Below the pieces are notes generated by a model, which worked only from the letters and a program-made list of their open reading frames with translations, was not told the DNA's origin and did not search any database. Position numbers and translations under genes: made by a program. DNA of 64,000 nucleotides from Streptomyces bauhiniae (lineage in GTDB: Bacteria > Actinomycetota > Actinomycetes > Streptomycetales > Streptomycetaceae), in contig NZ_SRRT01000010.1 in the NCBI RefSeq assembly GCF_004784475.1, positions 1-64,000 of the forward strand, in the 5' to 3' direction. This document shows, one piece after another, positions 1 to 7,840 of the stretch (its first letter is position 1; every line of letters starts with the position of its first letter).

Positions 1-151
1 CCAGCCTCCCCGACACCCCAACGCCCCTGACCCCAAGCCCCCCACCTCCCCCAACACCCCAACCCACCCCACCCCCACCCCCCGCAACCCCTCCCCCCTA
101 ACTACCCTGGACCCCTCAGCCGTCGGCAGACACTCGCTGGAGGATGTACGT
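1..151. other. C-rich intergenic leader, no gene seen
   Basis: The first 150 bases hold no plausible coding sequence. The top strand is almost purely C with short A spacers from about 31 to 98, giving successive runs of 3 to 6 C. The complementary strand therefore has many closely spaced G runs. A GGAGG ribosome-binding site at about 140 precedes the first gene. Whether a gene lies just left of the window cannot be seen. Confidence 0.7.
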
Positions 152-931
152 ATGGCAGACCGCAGGCCCATCGAGTCATGGCTCACCGACATGGACGGCG
201 TTCTGATCCATGAGGGGGTGCCCATTCCCGGCGCCGACGCGTTTTTGAAGAAGCTGCGGGAGGCCGAGCGGCCGTTCCTGGTGCTGACGAACAACTCCAT
301 CTACACGGCGCGCGACCTGCACGCCCGGCTGAAGCGGCTGGGCCTGGACGTGCCGGTGGAGAACATCTGGACGTCCGCGATGGCCACCGCCCAGTTCGTG
401 AACGAGCAGCGGCCCGGCGGCAGCGCGTATGTCATCGGCGAGGCCGGGCTGACCACCGCGCTGCACGACGTCGGCTACATCCTCACCGACCACGACCCGG
501 ACTTCGTGATCCTGGGCGAGACCCGTACGTACAGCTTCGAGGCCATGACCAAGGCGGTCCGGCTGATCAACGACGGCGCGAGGTTCATCGCCACCAACCC
601 GGACAACGTCGGCCCCTCCACCGAGGGCGCGCTGCCCGCCACCGGCTCGGTCGCCGCGCTGATCACCGCCGCGACCAAGAAGAAGCCGTACTTCGTCGGC
701 AAGCCCAACCCGCTGATGATGCGGGCCGGCCTCAATGTGCTCGGCGCGCACTCCGAGACCTCCGCGATGATCGGTGACCGCATGGACACCGACGTGCTTG
801 CCGGACTGGAGGCCGGGATGCGGACCTTCCTGGTGCTCACCGGTGTCACCCAGGCGGACGAGATCGACCGCTACCCGTTCCGCCCGTCCAAGGTCGTCGA
901 CTCCATCGCGGACCTCGTAGACCTCGTCTGA
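152..931 (+). CDS. HAD-IIA family phosphatase (NagD-like)
   Basis: This 259-aa protein is a haloacid-dehalogenase phosphatase of the NagD/HAD-IIA type. These are soluble cytoplasmic enzymes that hydrolyse small phosphorylated metabolites through an aspartyl-phosphate intermediate. HAD motif I appears near residue 14 as DMDGVL, motif II as LVLTNNS, the motif III lysine in GKPNP, and the motif IV acidic pair in MIGDRMDTD. The length is normal for the family. A GGAGG lies about 8 bases before the ATG. The substrate cannot be told from sequence; sugar phosphates or nucleotide monophosphates are typical. The next gene is co-oriented but 118 bases away, so it is probably a separate unit. Confidence 0.93.
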   Translation: MADRRPIESWLTDMDGVLIHEGVPIPGADAFLKKLREAERPFLVLTNNSIYTARDLHARLKRLGLDVPVENIWTSAMATAQFVNEQRPGGSAYVIGEAGLTTALHDVGYILTDHDPDFVILGETRTYSFEAMTKAVRLINDGARFIATNPDNVGPSTEGALPATGSVAALITAATKKKPYFVGKPNPLMMRAGLNVLGAHSETSAMIGDRMDTDVLAGLEAGMRTFLVLTGVTQADEIDRYPFRPSKVVDSIADLVDLV

Positions 932-1049
932 GCTGGGAAGATGCCCGGCGCCTCAAACCCGGTCCCACCCATACGGAGCAATCGGACGCCCTGTCCGGAT
1001 GCGGGTGCGCACCGGACGGGGGAACCTCCCACTATCTGGAGGTTTCACG

Positions 1050-1643
1050 ATGGGCTCACTTCGCCTCACTCTCTGTTCCGGAATCATCGCCGCCACCGCG
1101 TTCACCCCGTCGGCCGCCCACGCGGCGGACGGCGGCGGCACGCACGGCACCGGCGGGCTCACCGTGGCCCCGGCGGTCCCGCTGCCCGGCACCGACGTGT
1201 CGCTGCGGGTGCGCGGCTGTACGGCCTCGCAGGGCACGGCGGTCTCCAGCGCGTTCGTCTCGGACGCCCGGCTGACCGGCGGCCAGGGCGACCTGTCCGG
1301 CGAGACCCGCGTCCGCACCTCCCTCAAGGCGGGCGCGTACGACGTGCGGATCACCTGCGCCGACTACTCGTTCACCGGCCGGATCAGCGTCGACGAGGCC
1401 GGGTCCGGCACCCGCCCGGACTCCGACTCGGGACCGGACACCGGGCCCTCCCCCGTCGCCCCGGTCCACGCGGGCGGCGGCGGTACGGCCGCCGGGGCGG
1501 ACACCAGCACGCTGTTCGCCACCGTGGCCCCCACCGGCTCGGGACCCGGCGCCGCCCAGGCCCTGACCGGGCTGGCCCTCGCCGGCTGCGCGGCGGTGAC
1601 GGTCGGGGCGCTCCGGTCCCGCCGGAGCCGGAACGACGGCTGA
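1050..1643 (+). CDS. Secreted, C-terminally membrane-anchored small protein (possible sortase partner)
   Basis: The 197-aa product starts with a signal peptide (hydrophobic stretch followed by SAAHA, cleavage near residue 25). Its extracellular domain of about 100 residues has two cysteines, in RGCTA and ITCADY. A low-complexity Gly/Ser/Thr/Pro stretch leads to a C-terminal hydrophobic segment and the basic tail RSRRSRNDG. That end has the architecture of a cell-wall sorting signal, but no canonical LPXTG is present; TVAPTGSG is the nearest thing. The start at 1050 is chosen for the TGGAGGT ribosome-binding site upstream. Only 12 bases separate it from the sortase gene downstream, so co-transcription is likely. 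I do not recognise the extracellular domain. Confidence 0.75.
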   Translation: MGSLRLTLCSGIIAATAFTPSAAHAADGGGTHGTGGLTVAPAVPLPGTDVSLRVRGCTASQGTAVSSAFVSDARLTGGQGDLSGETRVRTSLKAGAYDVRITCADYSFTGRISVDEAGSGTRPDSDSGPDTGPSPVAPVHAGGGGTAAGADTSTLFATVAPTGSGPGAAQALTGLALAGCAAVTVGALRSRRSRNDG

Positions 1644-1655
1644 GCGGGCGCCGGG

Positions 1656-2309
1656 ATGCCCGAGGAGCAGGGGCGTACCACCGGCCGGACGGTCACCGCC
1701 GTGGCCTGGGCCGTGCTGCTGCTCGGACTCTGGCTCTGGGGGCGTGACGTGACCGGGCTGCCCGACAGCCCGGCCGGCACCACGCACGGCGACGTCGCCG
1801 GACTCAATGGCGTCACCCTGCCCGCCCCGGCGACCCCGCTGCCCGACTCCGCCCCGCAGCGCGTCGACATCCCCCAACTCGCCATCCAGGCACCGGTGGT
1901 GAAGCGCGGGCTGGACAGCCGGGGCGCCATCGACCCGCCGCCCTTCGACCAGCCGGGGGTGGTCGGCTGGTACGGCGCCGGGACCGCGCCCGGCGCGAAC
2001 GGCACGGCGCTGCTGGTCGGCCACGTCGACACCGAGACCCGGCCCGCCGTCTTCTACCGGCTCAGCACCCTCGAACCCGGCGAGACCGTCCGGGTGGTCC
2101 GCGCGGACGGCAAGGTCGCCCGGTTCACCATCGACGACGTCGAGGTCCTCCCCGCCGACCACTTCGACGCCACCCGCGCCTACGGCACCCGCCACCCCGG
2201 CCGCGCCGAACTCCGTCTGATCACCTGCGGCGGCACCTACGACCGCACCACCCGCGCCTACACGGCCAACGTGGTCGTCTCCGCGTACCTCACCGGTACC
2301 GGAACCTGA
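1656..2309 (+). CDS. Class F sortase
   Basis: This 217-aa protein has one N-terminal membrane segment (about residues 12-29) and a C-terminal sortase domain. The catalytic triad is visible as His123 in VGHVD, Cys191 in the LITCGG motif and Arg200. Class F sortases are the actinobacterial group of small membrane-anchored cysteine transpeptidases that cleave a sorting motif and attach proteins to peptidoglycan; the natural role of class F is poorly known. The gene lies 12 bases after a secreted protein with a sorting-signal-like tail, and the pair probably forms one operon. The extracytoplasmic location follows from the N-in anchor. Confidence 0.92.
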   Translation: MPEEQGRTTGRTVTAVAWAVLLLGLWLWGRDVTGLPDSPAGTTHGDVAGLNGVTLPAPATPLPDSAPQRVDIPQLAIQAPVVKRGLDSRGAIDPPPFDQPGVVGWYGAGTAPGANGTALLVGHVDTETRPAVFYRLSTLEPGETVRVVRADGKVARFTIDDVEVLPADHFDATRAYGTRHPGRAELRLITCGGTYDRTTRAYTANVVVSAYLTGTGT

Positions 2310-2414
2310 ACACCCCTGACAATCAAGGGCGTTGGCTTCCACGTCTGGCCATGTCCGGCACGGCCGGTATGCCACGATTGGCCCTCCGGAGCGAATGCGC
2401 CCAGGGGGAAACGC

Positions 2415-3395
2415 ATGGACGGGAAATGGGGGACCCGCGCGTCCGTGGTGCTGCTGGGGGCGGCACTGCTGACGGCCGGGTGTTCATCGGGGGACGGCGC
2501 CGGGGGAGCGCCGGTCACGCAGCGGTCCAGCCCCTACTGGGTCAACCCCGACGGCAACGCCGCCCGCCAGGCCGCCGCCTACGAGAAGGCCGGCCGGAAG
2601 ACCGAGGCCGCGCGGATACGGCGGATCGCCGAGCAGCCGGTGGGGGAGTGGCTCGGCCCCGAGAACCCGGAGGGGGAGGCGCGCGGGTACACCGAGGCCG
2701 CCGCCAAGTCCGGCCGTACCGCCCTGCTGGTCCTCTACAACATCCCGCACCGCGACTGCGGCCAGTACTCGCGAGGGGGCGCGGCCGACGGCGCCGCCTA
2801 CCGGGCCTGGGTCGACGGGGTCGCGCGAGGCATCGGCGACCGTGCCGCCACCGTCGTCCTCGAACCGGACGCCCTGCTCCACCTGGTGGACGGCTGCACC
2901 CCTGAGGAATTCCACGAGGAGCGCTACGACCTCCTGCGGGGCGCGGTCACCCGGCTCGCGACCCTGAAGCACACCAGGGTCTACCTGGACGCGGGCAACG
3001 CGGGCTGGGGCCACCCCGACCAGATCTTCGCTCCGCTGAAGTCGGCCGGGGTGGAGGACGCCGACGGCTTCGCCGTCAACGTCTCCAACTTCTACTCCAC
3101 GACGGACTCCGTCACCTACGGCAAACGCCTCTCGGCCAAGGTGGGCGGCAAACACTTCGTCATAGACACCAGCCGCAACGGCAACGGCCCGTACACCGAG
3201 GGCGCCCCCGAGGAACGCTGGTGCAACCCACCGGGCCGGGCCCTGGGCGAGCCTCCGACCACCGACACAGCGGACCCCCTGGTCGACGCCTACCTGTGGG
3301 TGAAACGCCCAGGAGAGTCGGACGGCGAATGCAGGGGCGGCCCGAAGGCAGGCCAGTGGTGGCCGGAGTACGCCCTGAAGTTGACCGAGGACTAA
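2415..3395 (+). CDS. cslZ: Glycoside hydrolase family 6 endoglucanase-like lipoprotein (CslZ-type)
   Basis: A 326-aa secreted GH6 protein. The N-terminus is a lipoprotein signal with lipobox LTAGC and Cys23 as the lipidation site. GH6 landmarks follow: LEPD (Asp152, expected acid catalyst), VYLDAGNAGW, VNVSNF and a late DTSRNGNG segment. GH6 enzymes cleave beta-1,4-glucan with inversion. The gene is convergent with glxA and separated from its stop by only 9 bases. In S. lividans and S. coelicolor the GH6 gene beside cslA-glxA is called cslZ and is thought to process the hyphal-tip glucan, so a morphogenetic role fits better than feeding on cellulose. No cellulose-binding module is present. 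Confidence 0.85.
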   Translation: MDGKWGTRASVVLLGAALLTAGCSSGDGAGGAPVTQRSSPYWVNPDGNAARQAAAYEKAGRKTEAARIRRIAEQPVGEWLGPENPEGEARGYTEAAAKSGRTALLVLYNIPHRDCGQYSRGGAADGAAYRAWVDGVARGIGDRAATVVLEPDALLHLVDGCTPEEFHEERYDLLRGAVTRLATLKHTRVYLDAGNAGWGHPDQIFAPLKSAGVEDADGFAVNVSNFYSTTDSVTYGKRLSAKVGGKHFVIDTSRNGNGPYTEGAPEERWCNPPGRALGEPPTTDTADPLVDAYLWVKRPGESDGECRGGPKAGQWWPEYALKLTED

Positions 3396-3404
3396 AGCCG
3401 AGGA

Positions 3405-5339
3405 CTAAGGGACCCGTACCCACCGCCCCTTCGACGGCGTCCCCTGATCGTCAACCACGAACAGCATGTACCACCCCGCCTGCACCAGATTCCGGTTGGA
3501 CGGCACCCGCACAGTCACCCGGTCCCCCGAAACACTGAACCCCAGCGCGATGGACCGCTGATCCACATCCGTCACATGCGTGGCCGCACTCGGCCGGATC
3601 AACCGCACCTTCCGAATGCTCGACGCATGCTGCGAGACGAACGTCCCCGACCCACCCCGCGCGATCCGCTCCGGCCCCGCGCCCAGCGACGGCCGCGAAC
3701 CCCGGTACAGATAGGGCGGCGTGTAGATCTCGATCCGCTGCTCGAAGCTCCCCGGCCGGGTGTTCGCCCGGTCCCCGTACAGCGGGTCGGAGCCGAAGAA
3801 CATCACCCGCCCGTCCGGCAGCAGGATCGACCCGGAGTGATAGTTCCGCCCCACCAGCGGATCGGCGACCCGCGTGAAACGGCCGCTGTCCGGGTGGTAG
3901 ATCCGCGCCTGGAGGATGTCGGAGTCCCCCCGCCCCCGGTAGTCCTCCGAACCCCCCGACACCAGCACGGTGTCATCGGGCAGCACGGACGCCTGCGGAT
4001 ACCGCGTCCCCTTCTCCAGCGAGGGCCCGTCCACGAACCGCGGATCGGATGCCTTGAGGTCGATCAGCCGGGTCTTCCTGCTGGCCAGCGCCGACTCCCC
4101 GACCCCGCCCCCGCCGATCACCAGATACCGCTCGTCCTGCGCCGGAGGCAACAGCACGGTGCCCGAGGTCTCCAGCCGGTCGGGATCGCTCAGCCCCGGC
4201 AACTCGGTGAACTCGTTCGTGCCCACGTCCCAGACGCCGGGCTTGCGGCCCACGTCGTCGGGCCCGTACCCCGCGTTGGAGCCCGAGTAGAAGACCTTGC
4301 CGTTCTGCATCAGGAACAGCGCCGGGTAGGTCGGGAACTGCCGAATCGTCGGCGTGTACGCCCACTTCTTGGTCGCCGGGTCGAACACCTCGTTCTTGCC
4401 CGGCACCAACTGCCCGATGTCGTCGAGCCCCGAGACGCTGAGCACTTTGCCGTCCGACAGGGTGGTGAGCGTCGGGTACCAGCGGGCCTCGTTCATCGGG
4501 TCGACCTTGATGTACCGCTCGGCCACCGGATCGAACTCGAAGGCGTCGCGGATGCCCTGGAAGTCCTTCTTGTCGAGCGCGAGCTTCTGCGCGATGCCGT
4601 ACGTGTTGCGCGCCTCGGCGCCGGTGAGCCCGCGCACCCGGTAGTTGTCCTGGGTGCCGGTCTCATACTTCGTGCCGCTGCGCTGCGCCTCGACGTAGAT
4701 CCGGCCGAGACCGGGGTCGTTGCGCAGGAAGCGGCCCGCGCGGTCGAAGACCTTCTTCGCACGCGGGACGAGCACCGGGTCCCTGGAGACGAAGGTGCGG
4801 CCGTTGCTCCGTCCGGTGAACCGGGTGCCGGCGGGCAGCGTGACCGGGCGGTCCGGGTTCTCGTTGTGGACGATCATCAGGCCGCCCGCCTTGGTGACAT
4901 CGCCCTTGAGCTTCTCGTACCGCTTGGTGCCGCCCGCGATCAGCAGTCTGCCGTCGGCCAGTTGGGTGTGGCCGGTGCAGAACAGGTCCTTGGGCGTGGG
5001 GATCTTCTTGACCGTGCCCCTGACCGGGTCCCAGAGCCGGGTGTCGAACTTCTTGGCGTCGAAGTTCTCCTGCTTGTTGCCCGACCCCGCCACCAGCAGC
5101 ACCTTGCCGGTACGCAGCAGCGCCGCGTGGATGGTGTCCTGGCGGTACTCCTCGGGGAACTCCACGATCTCCCAGCGGCCGTTGGCGGCCTTGTACTCCG
5201 GCCTGTCGATCTCGTACCGGTGGTACCGCTCGGTGCCGAAGCGGTAGAGCCAGGGCCCGTTCATCCCGGCCAGCGCGAGGACCACCACGGCGCCCATCCC
5301 CAGTCGGCGGGCGCGGCGGCGGCCGGTGAGGTCCCTCAT
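3405..5339 (-). CDS. glxA: Galactose-oxidase-like radical copper oxidase GlxA
   Basis: This 644-aa protein has an N-terminal membrane anchor (about residues 14-32) and a Kelch-type beta-propeller followed by a C-terminal immunoglobulin-like domain (DUF1929). Residues expected for a mononuclear copper radical oxidase are visible: a Cys in LFCTGHTQ and a Tyr in RWYPTL, which form the thioether cofactor in GlxA, and the Tyr-His pair in RNYHSGS as copper ligands. GlxA of S. lividans is needed for hyphal-tip glycan deposition, pellet formation and development. Its start ATG overlaps the cslA stop by 4 bases, so the two are translationally coupled. The annotation rests on motifs and this neighbourhood. 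Confidence 0.93.
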   Translation of the reverse strand: MRDLTGRRRARRLGMGAVVVLALAGMNGPWLYRFGTERYHRYEIDRPEYKAANGRWEIVEFPEEYRQDTIHAALLRTGKVLLVAGSGNKQENFDAKKFDTRLWDPVRGTVKKIPTPKDLFCTGHTQLADGRLLIAGGTKRYEKLKGDVTKAGGLMIVHNENPDRPVTLPAGTRFTGRSNGRTFVSRDPVLVPRAKKVFDRAGRFLRNDPGLGRIYVEAQRSGTKYETGTQDNYRVRGLTGAEARNTYGIAQKLALDKKDFQGIRDAFEFDPVAERYIKVDPMNEARWYPTLTTLSDGKVLSVSGLDDIGQLVPGKNEVFDPATKKWAYTPTIRQFPTYPALFLMQNGKVFYSGSNAGYGPDDVGRKPGVWDVGTNEFTELPGLSDPDRLETSGTVLLPPAQDERYLVIGGGGVGESALASRKTRLIDLKASDPRFVDGPSLEKGTRYPQASVLPDDTVLVSGGSEDYRGRGDSDILQARIYHPDSGRFTRVADPLVGRNYHSGSILLPDGRVMFFGSDPLYGDRANTRPGSFEQRIEIYTPPYLYRGSRPSLGAGPERIARGGSGTFVSQHASSIRKVRLIRPSAATHVTDVDQRSIALGFSVSGDRVTVRVPSNRNLVQAGWYMLFVVDDQGTPSKGRWVRVP

Positions 5340-7213
5340 GCGTCCCGTCCCCCCGGCCCGCCGACGGCGATCCGCAGGGTCTGCTCGCTGTCACGGGCCG
5401 TGCGCTGCACCGGGACGCGCGGCGCGGGCTGCGGTTCCGGCACGGACTCGGCGGCCGCACCCGGCGCACGCTCACCCCGCAGCGACCACCCCCAGACCAG
5501 GATCGGCGAGGCCGTGATCAGCAGGGCGAAGGCCGCCCAGGTGATCATCGCCGGGTGGGCGTGGTCCAGCGCGAAGCCGGCGGTCAGCGAGCCCGCGAAG
5601 ACCGCGATGAAGAACCAGTGGATGCGGAACGTCCCGAACAACGTGTCCGGGCTGGCCGAGTCGCCCTTGGGGGTCACCACGAAGCCGCTCCTGCGGCGCA
5701 GCACCGCGTCCAGCAGCGAGCGGGCGTAGACCGGCGCGGAGAGCGCCGACATCATCATGCCCGCGATCCCGCCGGACCCCTCCGGTTCGTGCGGGGAGAC
5801 GTTGTGCCGCCGGTTCCAGAGGTAGAGGCCGATCTGGAGCGCGGAGGCGTTGCCGTACAGCATCAGCCAGACGGTCGGGTCGATGTTCACGCCCGAGGCG
5901 CCCAGGCCCAGGAAGAGCGCGCAACTCAGGGCGGCCAGCATCCAGTTGAGGGCGGACATCGGGTAGAACACGATCATCAGCGTGTAGTTGAGGAGCTTGC
6001 CCGGCGGCAGCGTGCCGAAGCCCCTCCAGTACTGCTTGAGGATCGTCTCGTACGTCCCCCGCGACCAGCGGAGTTGCTGGGTGAAGAAGTCGGTCCAGGC
6101 GTTCGGGCCCTCGCCCACCGCGAGCACGTCCGGGGTGTAGACCGAGCGCCACTTGCGGCCGGTGGCCGGGTTGGTGGCCCGGTGCATCTCGAAGCCGGTC
6201 GCCATGTCCTCGGTGATCGAGTCGTACAGCCCGCCGATCTGCTTGAGCGCGCCGATCCGTACCGCGTTGGAGGTGCCGACGAACATCGGGGCGCCGTAGC
6301 GGTTCCCGGCGCGCTGGATCAGCGCGTGGAAGAGGAACTGCTGCGACTCGGCGGCCTTGGTGACGAACGTGTCGTAGTTGCCGTACACCTGCGGGCCGAT
6401 GACGAAGCCGACGTCCGGGTCGCGGAAGTAACCGAGCATCCGCTCCAGGTAGTTGGGGAGCGGGACGTGGTCGGTGTCGACGGAGGCGAAGAAGTCGTAG
6501 GCGTCGCCGTGCGCGTCCAGCCAGGCGTTGTAGTTGCCGTGCTTGGTCTTCGCGCGGTGCGGGCCCGAGGGCTGGTTCCACTTCGCCACGCCCTTGCGGC
6601 TGAAGTGGCGGACGCCGAGCCGGGCGCAGACCTCCTTGACGGCCGGGTCGTCACCCTCGTCCAGCAGCCAGACGTGCAGCAGGCCCCGGTGGCGCAGCCG
6701 GACGGCCGCCTGAAGGGTCCGGGTGACCATCTCCAGCGGCTCCTTGCCGGGCACGAAAGAGGTCAGGAAGGCCACGCGGGTCCCGGCCTCTGGCACCACC
6801 GGCACCGGGTCGCGGGCGACGAGGGTGGCGTGCGCGTTGGACAGCACGTTCAGACAGCGGAAGAACTCGATCAGGCCGATCGAGACCAGCATCAGGGTGT
6901 CCAGCGCCGGCAGGAAGCCGTAGGCGGGGTAGTCGCGCTCGGTCCAGTGCTCCGGCTGGAGCAGCCAGCCCAGCAGGACCAGCGAGAGCAGCGGGGCGGC
7001 GCCCAGCATGAGCGCGGCCCGCACCCGGTGCGGCTCCTGCGAGAGCAGCGAGCGGTAGCGGACGGTGTACGGCCGGCCGTCGGGCGGCTGGGTGAGCGGG
7101 CCGGCGAGGCGGCTGTAGTGCTCGTAGTCGTAGCGCGGCAGGCCCTTCGCGGTCCGGCCGGGCCGGTGCGCGACGGTTCCCGGTCTGGTGGTGCGTGACG
7201 GATCGTCCGTCAT
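5336..7213 (-). CDS. cslA: Cellulose synthase-like family 2 glycosyltransferase CslA
   Basis: A 625-aa integral membrane glycosyltransferase. It has two membrane segments around residues 70-130, a cytoplasmic GT2 domain, then a cluster of membrane helices. The D,D,D,QxxRW signature of processive synthases is present: DEGDD, VDTDHVPL, TEDMATG and QQLRW. CslA makes a beta-linked glucan at hyphal tips in Streptomyces, working with GlxA and in some models with the nearby LPMO and GH6 enzymes. The gene is first in the cslA-glxA operon with an ATGA overlap to glxA. The N-terminus is polar and contains many Arg/Pro residues. It is unrelated to the PilZ-fused BcsA type: no PilZ domain is visible. Confidence 0.93.
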   Translation of the reverse strand: MTDDPSRTTRPGTVAHRPGRTAKGLPRYDYEHYSRLAGPLTQPPDGRPYTVRYRSLLSQEPHRVRAALMLGAAPLLSLVLLGWLLQPEHWTERDYPAYGFLPALDTLMLVSIGLIEFFRCLNVLSNAHATLVARDPVPVVPEAGTRVAFLTSFVPGKEPLEMVTRTLQAAVRLRHRGLLHVWLLDEGDDPAVKEVCARLGVRHFSRKGVAKWNQPSGPHRAKTKHGNYNAWLDAHGDAYDFFASVDTDHVPLPNYLERMLGYFRDPDVGFVIGPQVYGNYDTFVTKAAESQQFLFHALIQRAGNRYGAPMFVGTSNAVRIGALKQIGGLYDSITEDMATGFEMHRATNPATGRKWRSVYTPDVLAVGEGPNAWTDFFTQQLRWSRGTYETILKQYWRGFGTLPPGKLLNYTLMIVFYPMSALNWMLAALSCALFLGLGASGVNIDPTVWLMLYGNASALQIGLYLWNRRHNVSPHEPEGSGGIAGMMMSALSAPVYARSLLDAVLRRRSGFVVTPKGDSASPDTLFGTFRIHWFFIAVFAGSLTAGFALDHAHPAMITWAAFALLITASPILVWGWSLRGERAPGAAAESVPEPQPAPRVPVQRTARDSEQTLRIAVGGPGGRDA

Positions 7214-7539
7214 GAGTCATCCCCCCACACGCGCGGGTCGGCGCGTGTTTCGTCAGTCCTTCCGCCCGCGACGGACCTCCCCAGGCCGGCGCGGGCGACG
7301 TCATGGCATGCGACCGTGACCACGCCCTGACTCACCGTGAGCAGGGCAGGGAACGGCGATGCTCCGGTCGCGGCGCGAGATGGCCCCCCTGGGCGCGGTG
7401 CGCGACCGGTACTTCCCCCCAACTGCCGTGTTTCCACGGCATCGTGGACAACAGGGTTCTACGCCGACGAGCATGATCGCAAGATGCGAAACCTGTTGTT
7501 TACCGGTCAAAACCGTTCATTGCGGTGAACGGAAACGCA
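7214..7539. promoter_or_regulatory. cslA upstream region with nested inverted repeats
   Basis: No gene is seen between cslA and the tRNA-Lys hairpin. The region should hold the cslA promoter. It contains an 8-base inverted repeat ACAACAGG (7448-7455) / CCTGTTGT (7492-7499) that encloses a smaller palindrome TCGCA-AGA-TGCGA (7477-7489). A short hairpin TGCCGTG-TTTC-CACGGCA lies at 7424-7441, and an inverted repeat CCGTTCA/TGAACGG at 7513-7532. No binding protein can be assigned from sequence alone. Confidence 0.45.
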
Positions 7540-7571
7540 AGCAGGCCCCCCGCGTGAACGGGGGGCCTGCT
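7540..7571 (-). terminator. Hairpin terminator after tRNA-Lys copy 1
   Basis: A near-perfect stem of about 13 base pairs (AGCAGGCCCCCCG / CGGGGGGCCTGCT) with a six-base loop lies immediately downstream of tRNA-Lys on the minus strand, followed by a weak T-containing tail. It probably ends tRNA transcription and could also stop readthrough in the other direction. Confidence 0.75.
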
Positions 7572-7580
7572 CGTTGTCTG

Positions 7581-7654
7581 TGCGCCGCCAGGGACTCGAA
7601 CCCCGGACCCGCTGATTAAGAGTCAGCTGCTCTAACCAACTGAGCTAGCGGCGC
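7581..7654 (-). tRNA. tRNA-Lys(CTT), copy 1
   Basis: A complete cloverleaf can be folded: acceptor GCGCCGC/GCGGCGC, D-arm GCTC/GAGC, anticodon stem GCTGA/TCAGC with loop CTCTTAA (anticodon CTT, lysine AAG codons) and T-arm CGGGG/CCCTG with TTCGAGT loop. The discriminator base is A and the CCA end is not encoded. The mature 74 bases are identical in the copies at 11417 and 22028. A TAGAGT hexamer about 20 bases upstream is a plausible -10 element. Confidence 0.97.
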
Positions 7655-7840
7655 CTGCTGACGGGAAAACTCTACAGGACCCGCCAGGGTGCTCCTGACC
7701 GCCTCGGACGGCCCCGCCGGGGGCCCCGCGCGGGGGTGTGCACCATTCGGACCGTCAACATGCGCGTCACGCGGACAGTTGTGAGACTGATCAACGTGCA
7801 CACACGCGGACATATCCACCCCGAATGTGAGGCAGATCGC

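Noticed and set aside
3576..5729. 717-codon frame opposite glxA and cslA
   Set aside because: No motifs and low-complexity composition; GlxA on the other strand has all expected residues.
7513..7532. Possible PHO box upstream of cslA
   Set aside because: Only one GTTCACC unit is present; the second 11-base repeat is not matched. It is better described as an inverted repeat.
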